From contig CBFGTM010000012.1 of assembly GCA_965652025.1 (NCBI GenBank), forward strand, positions 1 to 64,000: DNA of 64,000 bases, given 5' to 3'. This stretch comes from CAVVWJ01 sp965652025. Its GTDB lineage: Bacteria; Gemmatimonadota; Gemmatimonadetes; Gemmatimonadales; GWC2-71-9. Both the position numbers and the translations under genes were made by a program. This document shows, piece by piece, positions 1-7,433 of this stretch. Under the pieces are notes generated by a model, which saw only the letters and a list, made by a program, of their open reading frames with translations, searched no databases and was not told where the DNA came from. How positions within the stretch are numbered: the stretch's first letter is position 1; every line of letters begins with the position of its first letter.

Positions 1-333
1 CCCGGCATCGTGTACTGCATCGGGTCAGAGCAGGAAACCTTCAGCTACTATGGCAAGCTCAATCTGCTGACGTTCAATGTGGGATATCACAACGAACACC
101 ATGACTTCCCCTCAGTGCCGTGGCTCCGTTTGCCCAGGATCCGCGCCGCCGCGCCCGAAGCTTACGCCGATCTTGCCGCGCACACGTCGTGGACGCGGCT
201 CCTCTTCAGATTTCTGTTCGACCCGGAGATCTCGCTGTACTCCCGGATGACACGGGCGGATGCAGCCAAAGGACTCCTGGTCGCACCGGCGGTCGGCGCT
301 CCATCGTCGGGGGAAACTGCCCGTGTTTCATAG
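1..333 (+). CDS. Sphingolipid delta-4 desaturase-like fatty acid desaturase, C-terminal part
   Basis: The reading frame is open from the first base of the window, so the N-terminus lies outside. The visible 110 residues carry the third histidine box (HNEHHDFP) preceded by YYGKLNLLTFNVGY and followed by a P-x-LP-x-(I/V)R segment and a terminal SRM. This arrangement is characteristic of the DES1/DEGS sphingolipid desaturase branch of the membrane di-iron desaturases. Such enzymes introduce a double bond into a long-chain base or acyl chain at the membrane, using O2 and an electron donor. The first two His boxes and the membrane helices are not visible, so substrate and regiochemistry cannot be confirmed. 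The tail after SRM is not conserved in DES1. Confidence 0.8.
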   Translation, partial: PGIVYCIGSEQETFSYYGKLNLLTFNVGYHNEHHDFPSVPWLRLPRIRAAAPEAYADLAAHTSWTRLLFRFLFDPEISLYSRMTRADAAKGLLVAPAVGAPSSGETARVS

Positions 334-477
334 CTGGCGGTTAGCCAAAGCGTCTGCTACCACCTGGACGCTTCGGGAGACAGGGGCGCTGGTACGAGTA
401 GTGAGGCGTGTTCCTCTCGACGGTGACGCGGCCGCGGTGCATGTTGCTGAAGGGTGATCCCCATCACGAGGCGTGCC

Positions 478-1353
478 ATGACAGACAATCTCTCCCGCCC
501 AACGCATTGCCGGGTGAGCTGGCTCGTGGGTCTGATAGTCTTCTTCGGTCTGGCGGCGTTCGCCGCAGCACCGGCTGCGGCCCAGGAGCAATCGAGTCTC
601 GGCCGATTGTACGACCAGTGGCAGATTGATCTGTCAGGCGCCGTTGTCATCATGGGCACGACCATCCGGGTGGATGGATCGGAGGGCGAGGGCACGGACG
701 TCAATTCGGACGATCTCGGCCTGCCCGGCGAGCGCCTCATGCCCCGCGCGTCGGTGCGTTGGCGCCCAGGACACCGGCACGAGCTCGAGCTCGGATACCA
801 GTTTGCGCGGCGCTCCTCCGAGCGGACGCTCGAGCGGGAGGTCGTCTTCGCCGATTCCACCTACGATGTCGGCCTCGATACCAAGAGCAAGTTCCGAACC
901 GACCAGGCCTTCCTGACCTACCGCTACGCCATCCAGGCGAAAGAGCGAACTCAGCTGGGCGCGGGAATCGGCGTGGGGATCTTGCCGTTCAAGTTCGAGA
1001 TCGACGCCCTTGCCAGCGCAAACAGCGACTCGGTGACGAGGTCCGCGAGCAAGAGCCTCATCGGTCCGACCGCCTCCATCGGCGTGTACGGGCGGTTCCT
1101 GTTGGGCGAACGTTGGTACCTGGAAACCGATCTCCGTTATATCGGGATCAAGATCGACCGGATCAAGCCGTCGGTCGTCGAAGGAAACCTGGCCGGACGT
1201 TACTTCCTGTCCGAGAAGCTGGCCGCCGAGCTCGGGTACGGCATCAGCTCGATCCGGATCACGGTCGACCCGAAGGAAGACGGTACCGGGTTCTCCGGAA
1301 GGATTAAGTATCCGCTGCAGAACCTGCGCTTAGGTGTAGTGCTGACATTGTAA
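478..1353 (+). CDS. Predicted outer-membrane beta-barrel protein
   Basis: This 291-residue protein starts with a signal peptide: a hydrophobic stretch around residues 11-30 ending in AAAPAAAQ, a likely signal peptidase I site. The mature part has alternating amphipathic strands (for example ASVRWRPGHRHELELGYQF and YLETDLRYIGIKI) and ends in a short aromatic/hydrophobic strand NLRLGVVLTL, as expected for an 8- to 12-strand barrel. The ATG at 478 is preferred over the upstream GTG at 454 because GAGG lies six bases before it and it puts the signal peptide at the N-terminus. No specific family or substrate is recognised. It is followed by a long non-coding stretch, so it is probably monocistronic. 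Confidence 0.7.
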   Translation: MTDNLSRPTHCRVSWLVGLIVFFGLAAFAAAPAAAQEQSSLGRLYDQWQIDLSGAVVIMGTTIRVDGSEGEGTDVNSDDLGLPGERLMPRASVRWRPGHRHELELGYQFARRSSERTLEREVVFADSTYDVGLDTKSKFRTDQAFLTYRYAIQAKERTQLGAGIGVGILPFKFEIDALASANSDSVTRSASKSLIGPTASIGVYGRFLLGERWYLETDLRYIGIKIDRIKPSVVEGNLAGRYFLSEKLAAELGYGISSIRITVDPKEDGTGFSGRIKYPLQNLRLGVVLTL

Positions 1354-1770
1354 AGTCGAGCCGGCGGAAATAACGGCTTCCTCGGTGGCCGCACCCGCCT
1401 GAACCGCCGGAAGCATTAAGCAGCACCGTTGCCTTGGGTCCCGATCCCATAAACAGCGCCTCCCGCACAAGGGACAGCCATGACAGCTCTCACATCCCCG
1501 TGTCTGGTGGCTGCTCCGGCCAAAGGTTGAGGGAGCTTCAGCCGGATAAACTGACTGGCGGGCTCAGCGTCCTCCCGTCGGCGCCGTTATCTCCTCACCC
1601 AGGTCTCTGCAAAGCGCCAGGTGCAGTCCCCCGTAGTCCACCACGACAACAGAATGCAGGGCTGCTCAATCGGCCCAATACTCGGTGCCGTCAGCCCTGC
1701 ATCTGTTGAACTTATCGCTTGATCTCGAGCTCAGCCCAACCGGTGAAGCTGCGCCGCCAAAGTGCCGAAC
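1354..1770. other. Non-coding stretch between convergent genes
   Basis: No convincing gene is seen in these 417 bases. An open frame at 1434-1709 has no family resemblance, has low-complexity composition and runs through the long inverted repeat at 1647-1708. The region separates the ends of two convergent outer-membrane protein genes and may hold their terminators. Confidence 0.6.
1647..1708. repeat. Long inverted repeat (17-bp stem with one bulged base)
   Basis: The left arm caacagaatgcagggctg (1647-1664) pairs with the right arm cagccctgcatctgttg (1692-1708). The stem is 17 bp with a single extra A in the left arm, and the loop is 27 nt with a small internal CGGC/GCCG pairing. It lies 63 bases downstream of the stop codon of the minus-strand barrel gene. 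There is no T-run on either side, so it is not a classical intrinsic terminator. It could be a bidirectional terminator, an mRNA 3' stabiliser or a remnant mobile element. Confidence 0.75.
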
Positions 1771-2436
1771 TCAGAACGCCAAAACGAGTCCGCCGGTCAG
1801 TTGTCCCTGACCCACCCAGTCGGTTCCTTCCGCCGCCACGCAGGCGTAGAAGCCGCACCAGATGCCGACCTCGCCCGAGGGGACTGGAGTGGACCACCAC
1901 TTGATATCAGCCCGGATGCCGGCGTTCTGGCTGGCGAACATGTACTTGGCGCCCCCGCCCAGGCTCCAGGAGAATCGGGTGCTGGTATCCAAATCGCCCC
2001 CTGGATCGAAGATTCCAATGCCCAGCGAGCCGCTGAAGAAGGGCCGAAGCGGACCGCCCTGGCCAAACTCCTGGCGGCCGCCAATCTGGATATAGTTGAC
2101 CGAGAAGTCACCGAGGTTCGTGTTCGTCCCCCCTCCAGAGGGATCGAACTCGATATCGGTGGCCTGCCGCAGATAGGTGAGCTCGACCGCGGTGCCCAGG
2201 TGGGCGAAGGTGCTCAGGATCACGCCCCAGGCGAAGGAATCCTTGAGGCGAAGCTCTCCTGCCCCCAAGGATCCCCCGGTATTAGTTTCGATGGCTCCGC
2301 CAAACTGATAGCCGGCAATCGGGGTAAACTCGAAGCGTTTGGTCGAAACCTCCTGTAGCTGGGCTTCGAGCGGCGTCGCCAGCAGGAGCGCGATGCTGGT
2401 ACCGAGCGGCAAGGAGAGGTAACTCAGGCGTGTCAT
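1771..2436 (-). CDS. Predicted outer-membrane beta-barrel protein
   Basis: The protein has 221 residues with an N-terminal signal sequence (TRLSYLSLPLGTSIALLLATPLEAQ). The body contains repeated amphipathic strands such as FEFTPIAGYQFGGAIE and NTNLGDFSVNYIQIGGRQEF, and it ends in GQLTGGLVLAF, a C-terminal aromatic residue typical of Bam-assembled barrels. The ATG at 2436 is preceded by GTGAGG at six-base spacing, so it is preferred to the longer GTG start at 2472. The general layout resembles OmpW/opacity-type 8-strand porins, but no family is firmly recognised. It lies downstream of the lipoprotein gene at 2488-3123 in the same direction. Confidence 0.65.
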   Translation of the reverse strand: MTRLSYLSLPLGTSIALLLATPLEAQLQEVSTKRFEFTPIAGYQFGGAIETNTGGSLGAGELRLKDSFAWGVILSTFAHLGTAVELTYLRQATDIEFDPSGGGTNTNLGDFSVNYIQIGGRQEFGQGGPLRPFFSGSLGIGIFDPGGDLDTSTRFSWSLGGGAKYMFASQNAGIRADIKWWSTPVPSGEVGIWCGFYACVAAEGTDWVGQGQLTGGLVLAF

Positions 2437-2487
2437 GGATTGCCTCACTGGTTCGGAGAGTGATACCGGCACAGCTTCCTCGGCGGT

Positions 2488-3123
2488 TCAGCTACGGTTC
2501 GACGGCGGAGACGGCAATGCCGCAAACGCCTTCTCCCGCTTCATCACTACAACCGTCTCATCCACAATGTCAGACACCAGCTCGCGCACCGAATCGGGAT
2601 TGTAGGTCTTGGTCCGGCTGGCCCACACAAGCTTCTCGTCCGGCACCGAATAGACGTTGGATTCCACGATGACCACCTCGTCCTCCTGGACGTACCCCGG
2701 GTCATAGGCGTAACCCCATCCGGTCCCCCAGTAATGCCACATGGATCCGTACCCCGCGGGCACCACGTAGGCCTGTCCCGGTACGTAGGTGGTCTCCTTG
2801 TCCAGCCGGACCGGCCGCATGATCACCGCCCCGTCGAAGCCTTCTCGTTTCACCCACGCCTTGGCCTTGGCCCGGTCTCCCAGGATCGTGTCCGGTATGA
2901 CGCTGTAGGCCGGCACCGCCCCCTCCACCTTGCGGGCCAGCTCATCCTCCGCCGCCCGGCGCAGGCTCTTATCCTGGCTGATGAAGACGACGAGGATCTT
3001 CTTGAAGTCCCTAGGGGGCGTGTTGGGGTCTTTCCAGGAGCTCACCACTTCCGTATTCGGGGCACACCCGGCGAGCAAAAGAATGGCACCCATGGCGTGA
3101 CGCATCCTGACGGTGCTGCGCAT
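2488..3123 (-). CDS. Putative outer-envelope lipoprotein of unknown function
   Basis: This 211-residue protein has a short signal sequence ending in the lipobox LLLAGC with the acylated cysteine at residue 20. The segment TEVVSSWKDPNTPPRDFKKILVVFISQD resembles the start of DUF4136-type lipoproteins, where a conserved D/W/K region precedes a predicted nucleotide-binding-like fold. That resemblance is weak and no function is inferred from it. The middle has an unusual Tyr/Gly/Trp-rich segment around residues 120-145. The ATG has GGAG six bases upstream. Its promoter region contains two copies of an operator-like motif (3172-3181 and 3193-3208), suggesting control by the neighbouring response regulators. 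Confidence 0.65.
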   Translation of the reverse strand: MRSTVRMRHAMGAILLLAGCAPNTEVVSSWKDPNTPPRDFKKILVVFISQDKSLRRAAEDELARKVEGAVPAYSVIPDTILGDRAKAKAWVKREGFDGAVIMRPVRLDKETTYVPGQAYVVPAGYGSMWHYWGTGWGYAYDPGYVQEDEVVIVESNVYSVPDEKLVWASRTKTYNPDSVRELVSDIVDETVVVMKREKAFAALPSPPSNRS

Positions 3124-3171
3124 TGACTTCTCCGAGTTGGATAGGACTGCATCTGATATGGTGAGGGTATG

Positions 3172-3208
3172 AACTGTCAGTCACGCCGGAAACTGTCAGT
3201 TCTTACAG
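3172..3208. promoter_or_regulatory. Operator-like repeats AACTGTCAGT (two copies), the second palindromic
   Basis: AACTGTCAGT occurs at 3172-3181 and again at 3191-3200. The second copy is part of CTGTCAGTTCTTACAG (3193-3208), an inverted repeat CTGTCA/TTACAG with one mismatch. The sites lie about 50-85 bases upstream of the lipoprotein start at 3123. A perfect version of the palindrome occurs at 7351-7366 between two divergent response-regulator genes. They look like transcription-factor binding sites; the cognate protein is not known. Confidence 0.5.
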
Positions 3209-3219
3209 CCCCCCACCGA

Positions 3220-4437
3220 TCAGAAAGCCTCGCCAGTGCCGAAGAACACGCCGTGGGCGCCTTCGGCACCCCAAGCGAAGTCGATGGTGATGTTGGTGTC
3301 GGAGTGCTTGTTGAGCTTGAGCCGAAGTCCTGCTCCAATGCCGGGATCGGGGTTTTGTAGTGCCCCAGTCTCCGGGTCACTCGTGGTCGTGAGATTGACG
3401 AACGCCGCCGCACCCCAGAAGCCGTCGCGGGAGAGCCTGACCCGATACTCTGCCTCGCCATAGACCAGGTTGGTGCTCCGGATCCGGCCCTGGGCATACG
3501 CCCGTCCGGTTCGGTTGTTATAGTCCCACCCGATCGCCGGGAGGTTGAGGTACGGCACCCGCCCCAGGGTGAACCACCCCAGTCCCCAGAAGGCGAGCAC
3601 ATTGCCGCTGGCTCCCAACCGGGGATAGGCCCTCACTTCGGCTTCCATTGACTGCCAGGTGGCATCGCTGCCCATCCAGGTAGGAAACACTCGAAAGCTG
3701 CCCCGGGTGTAAAGTCCGTTGCGTGCGTTGATCGGATTGTCGCGGGTGTCGCTCAACAGGTTAAACGAGAAGCCGGACGCGACTGAGCTGCTGGGCTGGC
3801 CCCCGTAATACTGCACGTAGGGCGTCTGCACCCCCTGGGTCCCGAGGTGGTCCACGATCCCGAAGTAGTAATCCAGATGATATCCCAGCCCCACCATGAC
3901 GTTCGGCGTCACTCCGTGGTATACGGTCTCATAGAAGCGCAGCAGGTTGTAGTCCATCGGCGACTCCAACTCGCCCGGCAGCGCCGGCCCCAATCCGAAG
4001 GTCGGCTGGTTGGAGTCCAGGTAGCGCCAGTCTCCTTCCAGTTTCCAGATATTGCGGGGCGAGTAGATGTTGGAGCGCAGCAACACGTTGAACTGTTGCT
4101 TGGTGGTATAGTTCACCGAGGCTGAAACAGTGGAGAGTTGGGTGGCGGAATCTTCGCCCAGACGGGTCACCGCGTTCCCCGAGACGCCGAGGAGAAGACC
4201 CACGGTAGGATTGGCGGAAATTGCCGGTAGAACGGTAATGACCATTTTTGGCGGTATCGAGATGGTATCCCCGATTTTGGGTTTGCCGCGCAGCACTCGG
4301 GCAATGACATCCATCAGGTCCCGCTGGCGAACTGTCTCACGAGTAGTTTCGGGAGGCTGCTGGGTCTGAGCCGAGGCCGGCTGGGTAGCCAGCAGAATGC
4401 ATCCAGCGAGCAGAGGGAACCACGATCGGCGGTCCAC
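3220..4437 (-). CDS. Omp85/BamA-type surface antigen (D15) barrel protein
   Basis: The protein has 405 residues with a signal peptide (RRSWFPLLAGCILLATQPASAQ). After a short linker it goes directly into a barrel resembling the bacterial surface antigen (D15) domain: a strand with a PTVGLLLGVSG start, GFSFNLLSDTRDNPINARNGLYTRGSFRVFP (the typical D-(T/S)RD-x-P-x-x-x-x-G turn), then GEAEYRVRL and IDFAWG strands near the end. POTRA repeats are not visible, so this is a short Omp85 relative rather than BamA or TamA. It closes the operon regulator-barrel-kinase-Omp85 and starts six bases after the kinase stop. Such POTRA-less barrels are often annotated as BamA/TamA family of unknown function. Confidence 0.8.
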   Translation of the reverse strand: MDRRSWFPLLAGCILLATQPASAQTQQPPETTRETVRQRDLMDVIARVLRGKPKIGDTISIPPKMVITVLPAISANPTVGLLLGVSGNAVTRLGEDSATQLSTVSASVNYTTKQQFNVLLRSNIYSPRNIWKLEGDWRYLDSNQPTFGLGPALPGELESPMDYNLLRFYETVYHGVTPNVMVGLGYHLDYYFGIVDHLGTQGVQTPYVQYYGGQPSSSVASGFSFNLLSDTRDNPINARNGLYTRGSFRVFPTWMGSDATWQSMEAEVRAYPRLGASGNVLAFWGLGWFTLGRVPYLNLPAIGWDYNNRTGRAYAQGRIRSTNLVYGEAEYRVRLSRDGFWGAAAFVNLTTTSDPETGALQNPDPGIGAGLRLKLNKHSDTNITIDFAWGAEGAHGVFFGTGEAF

Positions 4438-4443
4438 GGCGGC

Positions 4444-5256
4444 TCAGCGGGTTGCCTTAATGCGGGTCTTGTCTTCGGTGCTACCAGCGGGCTCGATACC
4501 GGCATTAGCGCTGAAACGGGGGAGAAAGGCCTCGATCCGGGTACCCCGCCCTGGAGCGCTGTGTACCGAGAGCGAGCCGCCGATTCCTCGTAGCCGTTGA
4601 CGCATACTCATCATTCCGAAGCCGCTGAGCGAATCCATCCGGTGAGGCTCGAACCCCACCCCAGCATCAGACACGGTGAGCTTCAGCGTGGTCTTGTTTC
4701 CTTCGAACCGGACTGACACGACGTCGGCGCCGCTGTGCTTGGCCGCGTTGTGGAGCGCCTCCTGGGTCACCCGGTAGAGCGACAGCGCTACTGCTGCCGG
4801 GAGGTCCGCCGGCCAATCGTTTGAGGTCACATCGATGCGAAGGTCGTAATGTTCCATATCCTGGCACAACGCCTGGACCGCCGGCACCAGTCCCAGGTAC
4901 TCCAACCGCGCGGGATGCAGTTCACGGGTGACGAGCTGAACATCGGCGGCCACGGAACGGACCCGCTGAGCCATACCGGCCAGTGCCGGGTGTAACTGGG
5001 CCGGAGGTATCGGGTGCTGCGACTTGAGCGCATCAAGCTCCAACGCCAAGACGGCCAGCTGCTGACTGATATCGTCGTGCAGCTCGCGTGCTATCCGGGT
5101 GCGTTCGGCCTCCAGCATCTTGAGCAGGCCGCCGCTGAGGCGGGCCAGCTCAGCTTCAGCCACCCGGCGTCGCTGCCTGGCCTGGAGGGCAAACCAGACC
5201 GCCAGGATCAGCGCTCCCGGGGTTATGAGGGCAGTAATGATCTCCGCGAGTGACAT
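4444..5256 (-). CDS. Two-component sensor histidine kinase, NarL-partner type (HisKA_3)
   Basis: This 270-residue kinase has one N-terminal transmembrane helix (about residues 6-25), a short helical linker, a HisKA_3 dimerisation domain with the phospho-acceptor in ARELHDDISQQL (His60), and a HATPase_c domain from about residue 155. The HATPase carries the N box (EALHNAAKHS), the G1 box (DAGVGF) and the GFGMMSMRQRL segment typical of DegS/LiaS-type kinases. It lacks any periplasmic or PAS sensor, so the signal may come from the membrane or from a partner such as the barrel protein encoded just upstream. Its expected partner is the NarL-type regulator at 6034-6741 in the same operon. Confidence 0.9.
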   Translation of the reverse strand: MSLAEIITALITPGALILAVWFALQARQRRRVAEAELARLSGGLLKMLEAERTRIARELHDDISQQLAVLALELDALKSQHPIPPAQLHPALAGMAQRVRSVAADVQLVTRELHPARLEYLGLVPAVQALCQDMEHYDLRIDVTSNDWPADLPAAVALSLYRVTQEALHNAAKHSGADVVSVRFEGNKTTLKLTVSDAGVGFEPHRMDSLSGFGMMSMRQRLRGIGGSLSVHSAPGRGTRIEAFLPRFSANAGIEPAGSTEDKTRIKATR

Positions 5257-5290
5257 GGCGAGGCGACCCGGAAGGCGTGGCAGCCGCAGC

Positions 5291-6028
5291 TCAGAAGCGT
5301 AACGTTACTCCGAGCGCAGGCCCACTGAGGTGCACATCGTAGATCACATCCTGCTCATAGTCCACGTCGAGATAGCGGTAGAGAGCCGATAGTGCGCAAC
5401 ACCGGCCCAGGTCGTACCCAGCTCCTCCGTAGGCCTGCCAGGTGAACTGAGAACCACCTCCGCCGAGGTCGCCCTTTACGAGGAGGTGCCAGCTTCGAGC
5501 CGGTTGGAAACGCCACGCGGCCCCTGCCGTCGCATCGATCCACTCTTCCCCGCCAGTCAGTTCATTGGAACCGGCCGTGATGTCGACGTCCAAGTTCCAG
5601 TAGCGTGCGCCGACCAGGAGATCGATACTGCCGCCGGATCCAGATACAACAGTACGCCCCAGCTCGGGCTGGAGCATGAGCTGGTTCTGTTCGACCCTGG
5701 CCCCCTCCACGTCATCTCCCAGATTCACGAAGAACACGTCCGCCCGAACCGCCCAGGGAGCCCGCCGGCCCTCGAATAACCCCATCACGGCAATATCGAA
5801 CTGGTCCACAACGTCGCCGACGCTGAGACTCACATCCGAGACAAAACCGCCAACTCCGGCTCGCCCTTCAAGACCAGTGGTCCAAAAATAGGGCGTGAGA
5901 GTGAAGCTCCAGCGCGGAGGCTCTACCTGGGCGTCCGGAACCCGGTTCTCCTGCGCTTCACCGGGGTGGGTCAAAGCCAGTCCGACCGCCGAGAGCGCCG
6001 CCACCAGCCATCGCGCGGAGGCGCTCAT
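5291..6028 (-). CDS. Predicted outer-membrane beta-barrel protein in a two-component operon
   Basis: The protein has 245 residues, beginning with a signal peptide (SARWLVAALSAVGLALTHPGEAQ). The mature region opens with WSFTLTPYFWTTGLEGRAGVG, the pattern seen in many uncharacterised barrel proteins of proteobacteria and other Gram-negatives, and ends in LGVTLRF, a C-terminal Phe barrel signature. It contains adjacent cysteines (GRCCAL) near the C-terminus, unusual for a barrel. It sits five bases after the response-regulator stop and 34 bases before the kinase start, so all three are likely co-transcribed. Function is unknown; a role in sensing or as regulated output is inferred only from position. 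Confidence 0.7.
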   Translation of the reverse strand: MSASARWLVAALSAVGLALTHPGEAQENRVPDAQVEPPRWSFTLTPYFWTTGLEGRAGVGGFVSDVSLSVGDVVDQFDIAVMGLFEGRRAPWAVRADVFFVNLGDDVEGARVEQNQLMLQPELGRTVVSGSGGSIDLLVGARYWNLDVDITAGSNELTGGEEWIDATAGAAWRFQPARSWHLLVKGDLGGGGSQFTWQAYGGAGYDLGRCCALSALYRYLDVDYEQDVIYDVHLSGPALGVTLRF

Positions 6029-6033
6029 CTTAC

Positions 6034-6741
6034 TTACACGAGACGCCGCTTCACGGCAAACTGTACCAGCTCGGCACTGGAGCGCATCGACAAGTGGCGC
6101 ATGATCCGGTACTTGTGGAAGGCAACGGTCCGAGGAGTGATCCCCAGCTCAGCCGCCGTTTCCTTCATGGTCTTGCCGCCCGCCACCAGTCGAAGGACCT
6201 CTCGCTCCCGCAGCGACAGGGATTCCGCCTCGCAGATGTCGGAAAGCCGCCGATTGGCGGGCTGCGCCGGCTGCTTGGCAGCCGTCACTCGACGGGGGTA
6301 GGAATGCCCGGCCAGAACAGTGCGGATGGCTCGTAACAGCTCGGCCGCGGGCGTACTCTTGAGGACATAGGCCGAAGCCCCTACCCGGAATGCTTCGGCT
6401 GCAAGCGCTGGGTCATCGTGCATGGTGAGCACGATGCAATGAACCTGAGGCAGTAGTTGCCGGATCCTCTGGACCGCCTGAAGCCCACTGAGTCGGGGCA
6501 TGCTGACATCACAGAGCACGATGTCGGGGCGGAGCTCTATAGCGGCGGCCACCAGGGCCTCGCCATCGCTCACCCCCCGGAGCACGCTGAATTCCCGTTC
6601 CAGGAGATGGCGCAGCGCATCTACCAGTAGATCGTGGTCGTCGGCCAGCAGCAGGCGGGGCCGCCGGACCGAGGGTCTCGAGTAGTTGTTGCTCCACTGC
6701 TCTGGGCTGCCGTTCTGCCGGCACACGGTCGGTGCGCTCAT
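6034..6741 (-). CDS. Response regulator, NarL/LuxR family
   Basis: The protein has 235 residues. A receiver domain (about 28-145) carries the acidic pair in LLADDHD, the phosphorylated aspartate in DIVLCDVSMPRLSG (Asp78) and the conserved lysine in AYVLKS (Lys128). A LuxR-type helix-turn-helix (about 170-230) follows: LSLREREVLRLVAGGKTMKETAAELGITPRTVAFHKYRIM. It is the first gene of the unit regulator-barrel-kinase-Omp85 and the obvious partner of the HisKA_3 kinase at 4444-5256. It may bind the palindromic sites at 3193-3208 and 7351-7366, but this is inference from proximity. Confidence 0.92.
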   Translation of the reverse strand: MSAPTVCRQNGSPEQWSNNYSRPSVRRPRLLLADDHDLLVDALRHLLEREFSVLRGVSDGEALVAAAIELRPDIVLCDVSMPRLSGLQAVQRIRQLLPQVHCIVLTMHDDPALAAEAFRVGASAYVLKSTPAAELLRAIRTVLAGHSYPRRVTAAKQPAQPANRRLSDICEAESLSLREREVLRLVAGGKTMKETAAELGITPRTVAFHKYRIMRHLSMRSSAELVQFAVKRRLV

Positions 6742-6847
6742 GTGGCCTGACCTTTACAAGGCGTTGCGATGGTCTAAGCGCAGCAAGTTGAAGAGCCTGA
6801 GAGCCCACAGTAGGGTTGCAAGGGGGGACGGGAAACTGGACCTTAGG

Positions 6848-7291
6848 TTAGTCGGTGTTATCCGGATCGACCTCCTCGGAAGATCGGTTTCGGTGCTGGA
6901 CCGTCGGCCAGGCGGGCACCCGGGCCTCGCCGGCCAATGCGGCCCGGATGGCCGGAATAAGCTCGATGCCAGCCTGGGACTTGAGCACATATCCCCGTGC
7001 CCCCGCCTCCAAAGCCGCGGCCAGCACCGCGGGGTCCGAGAGCACGGTAAGCGCCACGATAGCCGGGCTGGAGCCGGCTCTCCTGATTTGGCGGATGGCT
7101 TCGATGCCGCCCATCCGCGGCATCGCCAGATCGATGACCATCACGTCGGGCTGGAGCGCGCTTGCCAGGCGAACCGCTTCGGCTCCGTCCGAGGCCTCGC
7201 CCACGACATCGAAATCCGGGGCTAAGAGCCTGCGTACTGCTGCAAGCAGCGGCGGGTGGTTGTCGGCGAGTAGTACTCGGACCCGGGCCAT
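6848..7291 (-). CDS. Stand-alone receiver-domain response regulator
   Basis: The ATG at 7291 is chosen because AGGA lies seven bases upstream and the protein then begins directly at the receiver fold (MARVRVLLADNHPP); an upstream in-frame start at 7390 would add residues running through the divergent promoter region. The 147-residue product is a single receiver domain with the phospho-acceptor Asp54 (VMVIDLAMPRMGG), the switch Thr in ALTVLSD and Lys104 in GYVLKS. The acidic pair is D10-N11 instead of two acids. There is no DNA-binding or enzymatic output domain; the sequence resembles the receiver of NarL-type regulators. It may act as a phosphate sink or by protein contact. Confidence 0.85.
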   Translation of the reverse strand: MARVRVLLADNHPPLLAAVRRLLAPDFDVVGEASDGAEAVRLASALQPDVMVIDLAMPRMGGIEAIRQIRRAGSSPAIVALTVLSDPAVLAAALEAGARGYVLKSQAGIELIPAIRAALAGEARVPAWPTVQHRNRSSEEVDPDNTD

Positions 7292-7350
7292 AGCGCGATC
7301 CTGGGGGGTGATGCTGTCGCACAGTAGATCCCGGTCAAGGGGGTCGAAAC

Positions 7351-7366
7351 TGTCAGTTGTGACAGC
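7351..7366. promoter_or_regulatory. Perfect palindrome CTGTCA-GTTG-TGACAG in a divergent promoter region
   Basis: The 16-base site has perfect 6-bp arms and a 4-base centre. It lies about 60 bases upstream of the lone receiver gene (minus strand) and about 68 bases upstream of the FixJ-type gene (plus strand). The flanking bases GAAACTGTCAGTT are identical to those of the site at 3188-3201. It is likely an operator for a dimeric regulator encoded nearby. Confidence 0.55.
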
Positions 7367-7433
7367 TTGCAACCTTCCGTACGGCGGCACTTGATGGCAT
7401 ACTGAGGCAGCATCCCCATCAGCCTAAGGTCCT

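Noticed and set aside
1647..1708. Integron attC site
   Set aside because: The right side has GTTGAAC, which fits one core site, and there is a bulged base in the stem, but the left side CGACAAC does not fit the complementary core site. No integrase or gene cassettes are present.
1434..1709. Small gene on the plus strand
   Set aside because: The 91-codon frame has low-complexity composition, no ribosome site and runs through the long inverted repeat.
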